From Clostridium aminobutyricum (GTDB lineage: Bacteria > Bacillota > Clostridia > Peptostreptococcales > Anaerovoracaceae): a stretch of 64,000 nt of DNA. This document shows positions 18,375 through 25,379 of this stretch, piece after piece (position 1 is the stretch's first letter; every line of letters starts with the position of its first letter). Made by a program: the position numbers and the translations under genes. Below the pieces are notes generated by a model. The model saw nothing but the letters and a program-made list of their open reading frames with translations. It made no database searches and was not told the origin of the DNA. The DNA lies in the NCBI RefSeq assembly GCF_017255415.1, contig NZ_JAFJZZ010000003.1:124001-188000 (forward strand). The letters run 5' to 3'.

Positions 18375-18606
18375 ATGCAAGACGGAATTATAAAAGATGA
18401 AAGTAACAGTTCAGACGTTATTTGGTGTAGCTAATGTGGATGCAGCACTGCAAACCATTATGCAACGTATCGAAGCCTAATGCAACCCATTTGGCTACAA
18501 CAAATGGCTGGATTATTCCGCAGAAGGCAGCGCTATCGCAAATGAGTTGTCAGCCCTGATTGTAAGTGCAAAAGCATACATAAGAGAACAGTATCCGGAT
18601 AGATAA
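18375..18606 (+). pseudogene. Phage-tail-like gene fragment
   Basis: After a good ribosome binding site (GGAGGTGACAG) an ATG at 18375 opens MQDGIIKDESNSSDVIW and stops after 19 residues. The opening resembles small phage tail proteins (MQDGIIKGTGNS...). In another frame, bases 18483-18606 read NPFGYNKWLDYSAEG and end AYIREQYPDR, again protein-like. The pieces suggest one or two decayed prophage genes, in line with the integrase relic before them and the S8 protease after them. Confidence 0.4.
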
Positions 18607-18622
18607 GCTAGATTATGGGCAT

Positions 18623-18644
18623 AAAAAAACGAGCTATAAGCTCG
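18623..18644 (-). terminator. Terminator of the minus-strand tRNA
   Basis: CGAGCT (18630-18635), three bases, AGCTCG (18639-18644). Read on the minus strand the stem is followed by seven T. It lies 7 bases after the tRNA end. Confidence 0.8.
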
Positions 18645-18651
18645 GTAAATT

Positions 18652-18734
18652 CAGATGGGACAGGATTCGAACCTGCGGGGCTTTCGCCCGACGGAGTATA
18701 AAACCGTTGCCTTAAACCACTCGGCCACCCATCC
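18652..18734 (-). tRNA. Type II (Ser-like) tRNA with apparent anticodon UAU
   Basis: On the minus strand the sequence folds as a cloverleaf. The acceptor is GGATGGG with CCCATCT, the D arm GGCC/GGC contains GAGTGGTTTAA, and the anticodon arm ACGGT-TTTATAC-TCCGT has a U-U mismatch at the top. A long variable arm, GGGC-GAAA-GCCC, precedes the T arm GCAGG-TTCGAAT-CCTGT. The variable arm and D arm are of the Ser/Leu class, closest to Ser. Counting from the stem gives anticodon UAU (Ile, AUA codons), which does not fit a type II tRNA. No CCA is encoded. It sits among mobile-element relics with its own terminator. It may be an element-borne or decayed tRNA. Confidence 0.75.
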
Positions 18735-18790
18735 CCAATGTCTATATTTTACACTATATAGTTAATTTTGTAAATAACACTTGATGAAAT

Positions 18791-18811
18791 CACGCGCTAA
18801 TGCGTGTTTTT
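18791..18811 (+). terminator. Small terminator-like hairpin
   Basis: CACGC (18791-18795), six bases, GCGTG (18802-18806) and five T, 39 bases before the S8 protease start. It separates that gene from the relics upstream. Confidence 0.55.
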
Positions 18812-18849
18812 ATACCATTTTTAAGCCGATAAGCGGAAAGGAGATATCT

Positions 18850-19590
18850 ATGACAACAACTAATCCGGACTTACTGAAGGATATTAAACAACAAAATGAC
18901 TACTGTGGTGTAACCGCATGCCATACATCTGGGATAACTGGCAAAGGCGTAATTGTATGGGATATGGAGAGTTACCCAGGAAGCAAAGAACACGGGGCAA
19001 AAACAACACAGAGGATATTGGATGCTGCACCGGATGCTACGGTCATATGCGCATCACCTAACATCGTAATGTCAGAAACAGAGGTGAAAACTGCTACGGT
19101 GTTATCAGATGGGGTGATGTATGAAATGGAGGATTTTATCCGGAAGTACAATATAAAAATACTAACGAGGTCTGTAGGGGGAAGCTTTTGTCAGGGAACT
19201 GCATCTTATAATTTTTGGAAAACGCTTCAGGATAAGTACCGGCTAATAATCTTGAACTCCATGGGCAATGAGGGAGATGAACAGAAAACCAAGGATGATC
19301 GAATTGCCATTATGGTAGGAGCTTGCGGCCTGATTAAGGGGAAACCCAAAAGAGATCAATATTCTTCCACTGGGATTGATATAGACTTTATTGATTTCCG
19401 GGGATGGGATTCCGGCACTTCTTTTAGCACCCCGTATCTGGCCGGAAAGGCGGCCTTGCTTGCACAGGTATACTCAGACATAACTCATCAAGAAGCATAC
19501 GAATATTTTAAAGCTAATTCAGAAGATATTCAGAAACAGGGATTCAACATATATACCGGATACGGGTTGCCGATAATGAGGAATGGATAG
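18850..19590 (+). CDS. Small S8-family (subtilisin-like) serine peptidase
   Basis: A 246-residue subtilase domain without signal peptide or propeptide. The triad can be placed: Asp in KGVIVWDME, His in SKEHGAKT, Ser in SGTSFSTPYLAGKAALL. NSMGNEGD supplies the oxyanion asparagine. Length is short for a bacterial subtilase but usual for those found in clostridial phages near the lysis region. The ATG at 18850 has AAAGGAGA six bases upstream; the frame opens earlier at 18781 across a hairpin. It lies in the mobile-element relic after rlmD, and since it is intact it may have been kept as cargo or be recently stranded. Substrate unknown. Confidence 0.8.
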   Translation: MTTTNPDLLKDIKQQNDYCGVTACHTSGITGKGVIVWDMESYPGSKEHGAKTTQRILDAAPDATVICASPNIVMSETEVKTATVLSDGVMYEMEDFIRKYNIKILTRSVGGSFCQGTASYNFWKTLQDKYRLIILNSMGNEGDEQKTKDDRIAIMVGACGLIKGKPKRDQYSSTGIDIDFIDFRGWDSGTSFSTPYLAGKAALLAQVYSDITHQEAYEYFKANSEDIQKQGFNIYTGYGLPIMRNG

Positions 19591-19596
19591 GGCAAG

Positions 19597-19627
19597 ACCG
19601 TATCTCTATGGCAGCGATACGGTTTTA
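19597..19627 (+). terminator. Terminator between S8 protease and marR
   Basis: ACCGTATC (19597-19604) pairs with GATACGGT (19616-19623), followed by TTT on the plus strand. Confidence 0.7.
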
Positions 19628-19629
19628 AC

Positions 19630-20091
19630 TTAGTTTTCAGAGGAGTTAAGTTGCAACAGAATATCTGCCAACTGATTTTGCTGCTCTAATGTTAAAGCAT
19701 CCATTAGGTTTTCTGATATAGAATTTGATGCTTTATCTGCAGTTTCAATAATTGGACGTGCAAAGTCAGTGAGCTGCAGGATTGTAGCACGACGGTCAGA
19801 TGGATCAGGAATTCGTACAATAAAATTCTCTTTCTCTAGAGCATCGACAAATTGAGTGACAGTTCTTGCTTTAATACCTAATTTTGTAGCCAACTCGTTC
19901 ATCCTTATTTTACCGGCTGCCGATATCTCAAAGAGAACACGTAACCGTGGACCTGTTAATTGTTCGGGCAGGCCACATGATAATAGTCCAACTTCGAATC
20001 GCTGTTGAAGAAGGTGGTTGACTCTAAACAATAATTGTAATAAATCTGATTTTGATAACTGATCATCTTTAGATGATTTTAAGATATCCAT
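19630..20091 (-). CDS. MarR-family transcriptional regulator
   Basis: A 153-residue winged-helix regulator. The core LTGPRLRVLFEISAAGKIRMNELATKLGIKARTVTQFVDALEKENFIVRIPDPSDRRATILQLTD is the MarR DNA-binding domain with its DxRA wing. A second helix pair forms the dimerisation region. It is divergent from a drug-efflux MFS gene, with a perfect 20-bp palindrome over the MFS promoter at 20116-20135, so it most likely represses that pump and responds to its substrates. The start codon follows GGAGGTATT. A near copy of the operator lies at 21917-21936, in front of a different operon, so its regulon probably includes both. Confidence 0.92.
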   Translation of the reverse strand: MDILKSSKDDQLSKSDLLQLLFRVNHLLQQRFEVGLLSCGLPEQLTGPRLRVLFEISAAGKIRMNELATKLGIKARTVTQFVDALEKENFIVRIPDPSDRRATILQLTDFARPIIETADKASNSISENLMDALTLEQQNQLADILLQLNSSEN

Positions 20092-20100
20092 AATACCTCC

Positions 20101-20135
20101 TTGACAAAATTAAAAATAGTGAGTATACTCACTAT
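20101..20135 (+). promoter_or_regulatory. MFS promoter with overlapping palindromic MarR operator
   Basis: TTGACA (20101-20106), 17 bases, TATACT (20124-20129). The perfect palindrome ATAGTGAGTATACTCACTAT (20116-20135) covers the -10 box, so a bound MarR dimer would block RNA polymerase. Confidence 0.88.
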
Positions 20136-20223
20136 GAGTTATGAAAAAATAGTTAAACACAATATGGTTTTGCTCTTAAAAATCATTGTACCCTATTTTT
20201 ATTAATTTGTACAGGAGGATATC

Positions 20224-21678
20224 ATGGAAAATCAAATAAATGTAAACACAAAAGAATTTTCAATCAAACAAATAATCAAACCTTTAATAGCCATATTAAT
20301 GGCTATGCTGCTGGTCATGCTTGACAGTACAATTATGAATGTTGCCATTCCTCAGTTGGAGAATATTTTTAAAACGGATTTAAAAACAATTCAATGGGCA
20401 ATTAGCGGATATACCTTGGCTTTATCTGCGGTTATACCATTAGCCGGTTGGTTTTCAGACCGGTTTACTTCGAAAAAAGTGGTGTTGGTGTCAGAAATTA
20501 TCTTTATCATAAGTTCTATCCTTTGCACCATTGCGAAAACACCTGCTCAGCTTATTGTTTTCCGTGTCCTTCAAGGCTTAGGCGGCGGTATGATTGCACC
20601 AATCAGCATGGCACTTTCTTTTAAAATTGCGCCACCTGATAAAAGAGGGTCAATAATGGGTATTTTAGGTTTACCGATGTTGATTGCGCCTATATTAGGC
20701 CCTGTTATTTCGGGATTCCTATTACAATATGCCAGTTGGCATTGGATTTTTCTCATCAATATACCAATAGGTATTATAGCAATTATTCTAGGTATTAAGT
20801 TCCTTCCGTCTTCTAGTTCAGGTAAAAACTTTAAGCTGGATATTTTCGGTGCGTTTTTGGCTCCAATATCCTTTGCTGCACTAATATATGGCGTCCGAAA
20901 TGGAAGCGGTGAGGGATGGTCAAATACTGCCACGATTGTATCTTTGATTATTGGTTTTGTGTTCCTGGCGTTGCTTATTATTGCTGAACTGAGACAAAAC
21001 AGCCCTTTGTTAGAGCTTCGTAGTTTTGGTTCGATTGAATTTACGAAGGGCATGATTCTTCATTGCATGAACTGGACTGCGATTTTTGGGACGGCACTGA
21101 TGCTCCCGATTTATTTCCAACAGTTAAGAGGTTTTTCAACGTTACATTCGGGACTAATGATAATTCCGCAGGCTGTTATGTCCTTCCTAGGTATGATTGC
21201 TGGCGGAAAAATATTCGATAAAAGAGGTGCTAAACCAGTAATTTTCACAGGTTTATTACTACTCTCACTCGCACTTTTCTGTTTGTCTGGAATCAAAGCA
21301 GATACCAGCATTTATTTGCTAATTGTAGTTTTAGCAATCTTAGGTCTAGGGCAAGGCCTTACATCCATGCAGATTAACACATACGTTCTTAAATCCGCTC
21401 CAGAGAGATTAATCAGCAGGGTAACTCCCATGACGGCAGCATCCCAGCAAATATTCGGATCTTTTGCAGTTGCACTTATTTCAGGACTGCTAACATCAAA
21501 TATTTCAAAGCAGATAGCAATTATAGATCCAAATGTTCCCGAAGCACAGGTAAAGGCGATGGCAGTAGCTTTTGATCATACCTTTATTGCCGCCATGATG
21601 TTTGCGATTTGTGGCATGTTATTAAGCTTGTTACTGCAAAGCAAAAAGGCTAAAGATGAGCCTAAAATAAATAAATGA
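20224..21678 (+). CDS. DHA2-family MFS multidrug transporter
   Basis: A 484-residue transporter with about 14 membrane segments, of the EmrB/QacA (DHA2) drug:H+ antiporter type. Motif D1 is visible as LLVMLDSTIMNVAIPQLE with the membrane aspartate. Motif A appears as LAGWFSDRFTSKKV, and motif C as GLPMLIAPILGPVISGFLLQYASWHWIFLINIPIG. The start follows ACAGGAGGATATC. The MarR gene at 20091 is divergent and an operator covers this gene's promoter, so expression is likely substrate-induced. The sequence after the stop, 21679-21901, holds no gene I can recognise; then the control region is repeated in altered form. Confidence 0.93.
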   Translation: MENQINVNTKEFSIKQIIKPLIAILMAMLLVMLDSTIMNVAIPQLENIFKTDLKTIQWAISGYTLALSAVIPLAGWFSDRFTSKKVVLVSEIIFIISSILCTIAKTPAQLIVFRVLQGLGGGMIAPISMALSFKIAPPDKRGSIMGILGLPMLIAPILGPVISGFLLQYASWHWIFLINIPIGIIAIILGIKFLPSSSSGKNFKLDIFGAFLAPISFAALIYGVRNGSGEGWSNTATIVSLIIGFVFLALLIIAELRQNSPLLELRSFGSIEFTKGMILHCMNWTAIFGTALMLPIYFQQLRGFSTLHSGLMIIPQAVMSFLGMIAGGKIFDKRGAKPVIFTGLLLLSLALFCLSGIKADTSIYLLIVVLAILGLGQGLTSMQINTYVLKSAPERLISRVTPMTAASQQIFGSFAVALISGLLTSNISKQIAIIDPNVPEAQVKAMAVAFDHTFIAAMMFAICGMLLSLLLQSKKAKDEPKINK

Positions 21679-21901
21679 TCTCACGGTTTTCTAAATCCAG
21701 AACGCTATGTTAAAGATTAATAAGGCGTAAACAAGGGCAGAAATTATTGAATAGAGCTAACATCAATATCAATTCGTTAAAGGGCATCCACGTGGTCGCT
21801 CTTTTCTTTTGCCCAAAATACCGTCTTCATGCTCTCCAAGTATATGAAAATTGATAGCTCATTGTTTTTAGGTGATGATTTTAAAATATTTATGAAGGGT
21901 G
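21679..21901. other. Non-coding gap after the MFS gene
   Basis: About 220 bases with no protein-like frame longer than a few codons on either strand and no clear terminator. A weak pairing, GGGCA/TGCCC (about 21782-21816), is followed by no T run. I see nothing else assignable. Confidence 0.5.
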
Positions 21902-21936
21902 TTGACAAAGCTTAAAATTATGAGTATACTCATAAT
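21902..21936 (+). promoter_or_regulatory. Duplicated MarR-type promoter/operator before the AprA-like operon
   Basis: TTGACA (21902-21907), 17 bases, TATACT (21925-21930), with the perfect palindrome ATTATGAGTATACTCATAAT (21917-21936) over the -10 box. It has the same geometry as the MFS promoter at 20101, sharing the ATGAGTATACTCAT-like core. The next 90 bases also align with the MFS leader (AAAATCATTG, TTTTTATT, then GGAGG and ATGGAAAAT). Confidence 0.85.
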
Positions 21937-22025
21937 AAATAAACACATAATGATTATACATAATAAAAGTTGGCCCTTTTAAAATCATTGAACTTTATTT
22001 TTATTGGTTTGTGAAGGAGGTTATT

Positions 22026-22064
22026 ATGGAAAATAGAAAAATTCAACTGCAAAAGAATTTTTAG
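22026..22064 (+). pseudogene. 12-codon remnant of a second MFS start
   Basis: ATG 22026 follows GAAGGAGG and reads MENRKIQLQKNF then stops. The MFS gene at 20224 starts MENQINVNTKEF, and the leader before both is similar. This is best read as the stump of a duplicated MFS gene, the rest having been replaced by the operon that follows. It could now act as a leader peptide. Confidence 0.6.
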
Positions 22065-22098
22065 AATCTGAGAAAGTAAATAGAAATAAGAGAGGAGA

Positions 22099-22368
22099 AT
22101 GAATATGGCAGAACCAACATCGGAAAAACACTACGAGGAAAAGTTTGAGTTTCCTCTATGGAAGCTTATCAAGGGGAGAGCTGAAGAGAAAGATATCAGT
22201 TACCTGAAGGCAGCTGAAGAGGTTGTTCCCGAATATGAAAAAACCATAAGGTATCGGGATACAGAATTCGAAGAGGCGGCAGTAAAGAAACGGGCGAAGG
22301 AAATGATGGAGGTTTTTTCGCGCGAGCATACGGAAAGTAATAAAAAATCTAAGGAGGTTCATAGATGA
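22099..22368 (+). CDS. Small charged protein, first gene of the AprA-like operon
   Basis: An 89-residue, strongly charged, helical protein (FPLWKLIKGRAEEKDISYLKAAEEVVPEYEKTIRYRDTEFEEAAVKKRAKEMMEVF). No cysteines, membrane span or known motif. I do not recognise the family. The start follows AGAGGAGAATG, and the last four bases overlap the flavoprotein start, which points to a fixed partnership. It may be a structural or targeting subunit of the flavoprotein/ferredoxin complex. The control region upstream is a copy of the MFS promoter. Confidence 0.7.
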   Translation: MNMAEPTSEKHYEEKFEFPLWKLIKGRAEEKDISYLKAAEEVVPEYEKTIRYRDTEFEEAAVKKRAKEMMEVFSREHTESNKKSKEVHR

Positions 22369-24059
22369 GTCTAGAACAGATTACGGACAAGGTTGTGGAA
22401 TCGGATGTGTTGGTAATTGGAGGCGGTATTGGTGGCTGTTGCGCTGCAGCAAAAGCTGCGGAGTATGGACTAAAGGTTATACTGGCAGAGAAAGCAAACC
22501 CTGAGAGGAGCGGTAGTGCCGCGATGGGTATTGATCATTACGGGGGATTTCCGCAAGGCATGAGTGTACTAGAAATGGTACAACAGGCGCAGCGTTTCAT
22601 TAGTGGTTCTAATGGTCCAGGTAGATTTCTGAATCCGAACATTAATTACAAGGTCTACGACAGCGAGTTTTGGGCGTTAGAAGAGCTAGAGAAGCTCGGC
22701 GTAACAACGAAGTGGGATGATGGTGAATACCGTTGGATGCCAGACCCGGGATCGGGTATGAGGGGAGGTGCTACGCTTCGCGTGCACTGGGCGAATATAA
22801 AGCCACAACTTGCAAAAGCAGTACAAAAGAGGGGAGTGGAGGTTCTCAAGTGGACCACTATTGTAGACCTGCTCACGAATAATGGTAAAGTCGTAGGCGC
22901 TACTGCAGTAAACACGCGAACGGGTGAATTTATCGTAATCAAAGCGAAGGCAATTGTAGTTGCAACCGGCGGATTTGGCCGTAGCTATGACCCTGAGACA
23001 CCATTACCCTGGAAGTACAAATTGAAATACCACTTTTGTCCGGCGTCGCTCTCCGGGGACGGACACGCTGTAATTTACAGGGCTGGTGCAGAATTGGTCA
23101 ATATGGATCTCACTGGATTTGGTTTCAGGCTGCGGGATGACCTGAGCATTTCTTTCGGTAATCTCCCAATGAATGAAGGCATCCCCATGAAAGTAATGAC
23201 ATGGAATGGAGACGAGATATTCAATCCAAATGCAAGTCGATATGCCGAACTAGAACAGAAGGGTCTGACTCCAATCTACGACAGTATTGAAGACCTGCCC
23301 GACGACTGGCACAAGAGAATAGAAGTTTGTTACTACGACGAGAGACTCGTATCGTTCAAGATAGCCGAGGAAAGAGGCTTCAACCCCAGAACCCACCGTT
23401 ATGAGATAATGGCGCTTAAACCCTACCAATTTTCACTTGGTTCTGGTATAAACCTGATAGACGAAGACTTCAAAACCTCTTTAATAGGTCTTTATGCTAC
23501 AGGGGATTGCACCGCAGGTGCAACGGGTTGCAGTGGTGCCATCCCTAGTGGATTTCACATTGGCGATAACATTCATAAGTTCGTCAGTGAGGCGGGTGAT
23601 CCTATAATAAACGAAGCTCAGGTGGAAGAACAGAAAAGAATAGCTTTGGCGCCCCTGAGTATAAAGGACGGCACTGAGCCAATGGAACTAGAGTGCGCCA
23701 TTCGTCACATCTGCGAGAGGTATGTGGGCATGTATAAATCAGAAGGTAAGCTCAGAGAAGGACTGAGGCGGCTTAGTACGTTGAGAAGAGAGTTCCTGCC
23801 CAAATTAATGGCCCCAACGCCTCATTACCTGGCGAGATGTCTGGAGGTCCGTAATATAATGGATCTGACTGAGGTACATATTAATGCCTGCTTAGAACGA
23901 AAAGAGACACGAGGCAGCTTCTTCAGGAATGATTACCCGGAGTTAGACTCAGCGCGAACTAATATGGCCACTTATCAAAGAATGGAAGACGGGAAACCGA
24001 TACTTGTAATAAGGGAAGTACCTGATCTAAAACCAGAGTACACGAAGGAGGGAAAATAA
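22365..24059 (+). CDS. AprA-like FAD-dependent oxidoreductase (fumarate reductase/APS reductase alpha superfamily)
   Basis: A 564-residue flavoprotein. The N-terminal VLVIGGGIGGCCAAAKAAEYGLKVILAEKANPERSGSAAMGID binds FAD. AIVVATGGFGRSYD is the second nucleotide-binding motif, and GLYATGDCTAGATGCSGAIPSGFHIGDN closes the FAD site. The pattern and the adjacent two-cluster ferredoxin recall the alpha subunit of adenylylsulfate reductase (AprA), but no sat or qmo genes are near, so sulfate reduction is not supported. It overlaps the small upstream gene by four bases and the ferredoxin follows at one base, so a three-part complex is likely. Substrate unknown. Base composition looks richer in G+C than the MFS gene before it, suggesting acquisition. 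Confidence 0.82.
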   Translation: MSLEQITDKVVESDVLVIGGGIGGCCAAAKAAEYGLKVILAEKANPERSGSAAMGIDHYGGFPQGMSVLEMVQQAQRFISGSNGPGRFLNPNINYKVYDSEFWALEELEKLGVTTKWDDGEYRWMPDPGSGMRGGATLRVHWANIKPQLAKAVQKRGVEVLKWTTIVDLLTNNGKVVGATAVNTRTGEFIVIKAKAIVVATGGFGRSYDPETPLPWKYKLKYHFCPASLSGDGHAVIYRAGAELVNMDLTGFGFRLRDDLSISFGNLPMNEGIPMKVMTWNGDEIFNPNASRYAELEQKGLTPIYDSIEDLPDDWHKRIEVCYYDERLVSFKIAEERGFNPRTHRYEIMALKPYQFSLGSGINLIDEDFKTSLIGLYATGDCTAGATGCSGAIPSGFHIGDNIHKFVSEAGDPIINEAQVEEQKRIALAPLSIKDGTEPMELECAIRHICERYVGMYKSEGKLREGLRRLSTLRREFLPKLMAPTPHYLARCLEVRNIMDLTEVHINACLERKETRGSFFRNDYPELDSARTNMATYQRMEDGKPILVIREVPDLKPEYTKEGK

Positions 24060-24060
24060 C

Positions 24061-24261
24061 ATGCCGGCAAAAGTAGATAATAAACGCTGTATCGGCTGCA
24101 AGAGATGCTATAATCTGTGCCCCTTAGATGTCTTTTCATGGGACGAGGAAAGAAAAAAACCTGTGATGGCGTATGAGGAAGAGTGCTGGCACTGTGGTAT
24201 ATGTTGGATGGAGTGCCCGAAGCGGGCTATAGATATCACTTTACCGGCGTCATTATGGTAA
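24061..24261 (+). CDS. Two-cluster 4Fe-4S ferredoxin (AprB-like)
   Basis: A 66-residue ferredoxin with two cluster motifs: CIGCKRCYNLCPLD near the N-terminus and CWHCGICWMECPKR in the second half. Both have the CxxCxxC...CP layout for [4Fe-4S] clusters. It starts one base after the flavoprotein stop and surely serves as its electron partner, as AprB does for AprA, though it lacks the long AprB C-terminal tail. Cytoplasmic, with no signal or membrane span. It is the last gene of the operon; a strong hairpin lies at 24422. Confidence 0.92.
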   Translation: MPAKVDNKRCIGCKRCYNLCPLDVFSWDEERKKPVMAYEEECWHCGICWMECPKRAIDITLPASLW

Positions 24262-24525
24262 CCTTGGACAGGCTGCCGAAAGGCGGGAGCATTCTTTATT
24301 AAGCTGTTAAAAAGTCTTTCATAATGACAAAACCAAATATATCAAATTAGGAATAGGCATCACCCGCCCAATAAAAAAACGTGAGTTTGGCAGGGATTTA
24401 CCTATACCAGAATAGCTAACGAACCCTCCAAACCCATGAAGTTTGGAGGGTTGCTTTGTGTGTTGGTCAATAATGATTGCACTGCTGCGGATTGAAAAAG
24501 TCTATTGTTTTTTTGGAAAGTAAAC
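24262..24525. other. Gap with a short coding-like remnant
   Basis: Bases about 24331-24413 read, on the plus strand, ITRPIKKREFGRDLPIPE before a stop, with no start codon. This looks like the tail of a lost gene, family not recognised. The perfect hairpin at 24422-24452 follows. Nothing else is seen. Confidence 0.35.
24422..24452 (+). terminator. Perfect 12-bp hairpin, terminator-like
   Basis: AACCCTCCAAAC (24422-24433), 7-base loop, GTTTGGAGGGTT (24441-24452). The tail GCTTTGTGTGTT is only partly T-rich, so termination is likely but not certain. Confidence 0.65.
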
Positions 24526-24584
24526 TTGACATTTTATTTTACCCATGCTATGCTACAAATGGAAAGCATACTTTACATTTGTAG
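24526..24584 (+). promoter_or_regulatory. Promoter with inverted repeat, Xre/membrane pair
   Basis: TTGACA (24526-24531), 17 bases, TATGCT (24549-24554). CTACAAATG (24553-24561) and CATTTGTAG (24576-24584) form a perfect 9-bp inverted repeat over the start region, just before AGGAGG. A repressor bound here would block initiation. Compare the minus-strand promoter at 61833-61873. Confidence 0.75.
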
Positions 24585-24598
24585 CAGGAGGCGATGCT

Positions 24599-24814
24599 GT
24601 GAAAAACAGACTGGAAGAAATCCGCAAGCAACAAGGAATACGGCAAGAGAAACTTGCCGCTGATTTAGAAGTATCTCGGCAAACGATTGGCTCTTTAGAA
24701 AATGGACGATACAATCCATCTATCATTTTAGCTTTTAAAATTGCAAGATACTTTGGAATGAGCATTGAAGAAATTTTTATTTATGAGGAGGATCAAGAAA
24801 ATGAAACAATATAA
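24599..24814 (+). CDS. Xre-family HTH regulator
   Basis: A 71-residue Cro/C1-type DNA-binding protein: NRLEEIRKQQGIRQEKLAADLEVSRQTIGSLENGRYNPSIILAFKIARYFGMSIEEIF. It starts with GTG at 24599, seven bases after AGGAGG; the longer frame from 24545 crosses the inverted repeat and was rejected. The domain fills the protein, followed by an acidic tail. Its end overlaps the start of the next gene by 14 bases, so the two are translated together. By position it should bind the inverted repeat at 24553-24584 and control its own operon. Confidence 0.9.
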   Translation: MKNRLEEIRKQQGIRQEKLAADLEVSRQTIGSLENGRYNPSIILAFKIARYFGMSIEEIFIYEEDQENETI

Positions 24815-25238
24815 AATTGTGCGCTACATTGTATTTGCTATAATCGGTTTTGTAATTTTCGGAACAGGATTGGTTCTGATCAAACTGTTGCCTGATGCGG
24901 ATGGCATACTCAAAACATTACCCTATATTTGCGTAGGTTTGGGTTCGGGGTTGCTCGGTGGCAATCTTGGAACGGCTATTAAAAATCGTGCCGCACTTAA
25001 AAATCCGCAAATCGCAAAGCAAGTTGAAATTGAGGAGAAAGATGAGCGCAATCGTGCAATCAGCAATAGAGCAAAAGCAAACGCTTATGACTTAATGATA
25101 TACACCTATTCCGCAATATTGTTGGCTTTTGCGCTGATGGGAGTAGAGCTGTACGTTGTGCTTACTCTTGTAGCAGTTTATTTATTTATCATTTCTGCGA
25201 ATGCTTACTACTTGAACAAATATCATAAAGAGATGTAA
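24801..25238 (+). CDS. Four-span membrane protein paired with an Xre regulator (DUF2178-like)
   Basis: A 145-residue membrane protein. Hydrophobic segments lie at about 6-28, 38-58, 94-113 and 116-136. The middle cytoplasmic stretch KQVEIEEKDERNRAISNRAKANAYDLM resembles the conserved EKDER-x-x-x-I motif of the DUF2178 family. Function unknown. It overlaps the Xre gene by 14 bases, with AGGAGG inside that gene; such pairs may sense membrane stress and signal to the repressor, though that is inference. The frame opens upstream at 24765, but the ATG at 24801 has the ribosome binding site. Confidence 0.78.
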   Translation: MKQYKIVRYIVFAIIGFVIFGTGLVLIKLLPDADGILKTLPYICVGLGSGLLGGNLGTAIKNRAALKNPQIAKQVEIEEKDERNRAISNRAKANAYDLMIYTYSAILLAFALMGVELYVVLTLVAVYLFIISANAYYLNKYHKEM

Positions 25239-25282
25239 GCCATCGATCTGTGATGAATGCAAGAACCAGATATTCAGAAAAT

Positions 25283-25299
25283 CTTAAGATTTTAATAAG
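25283..25299 (+). promoter_or_regulatory. Candidate VanR-like box upstream of vanR-like gene
   Basis: CTTAAGATTTTAATAAG: two half-sites, CTTAAG and AATAAG, starting 11 bases apart, the spacing of OmpR-family tandem sites. A TATAAT lies at 25332-25337. Related pairs are found at 28096 and 28205. Confidence 0.6.
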
Positions 25300-25379
25300 T
25301 AAAAAGATATAAAATGGATTTTTGCTTGGGGTATAATAATGATGGGAATATATACTTAAAAGTAAGAAGGTGAAGCTTT

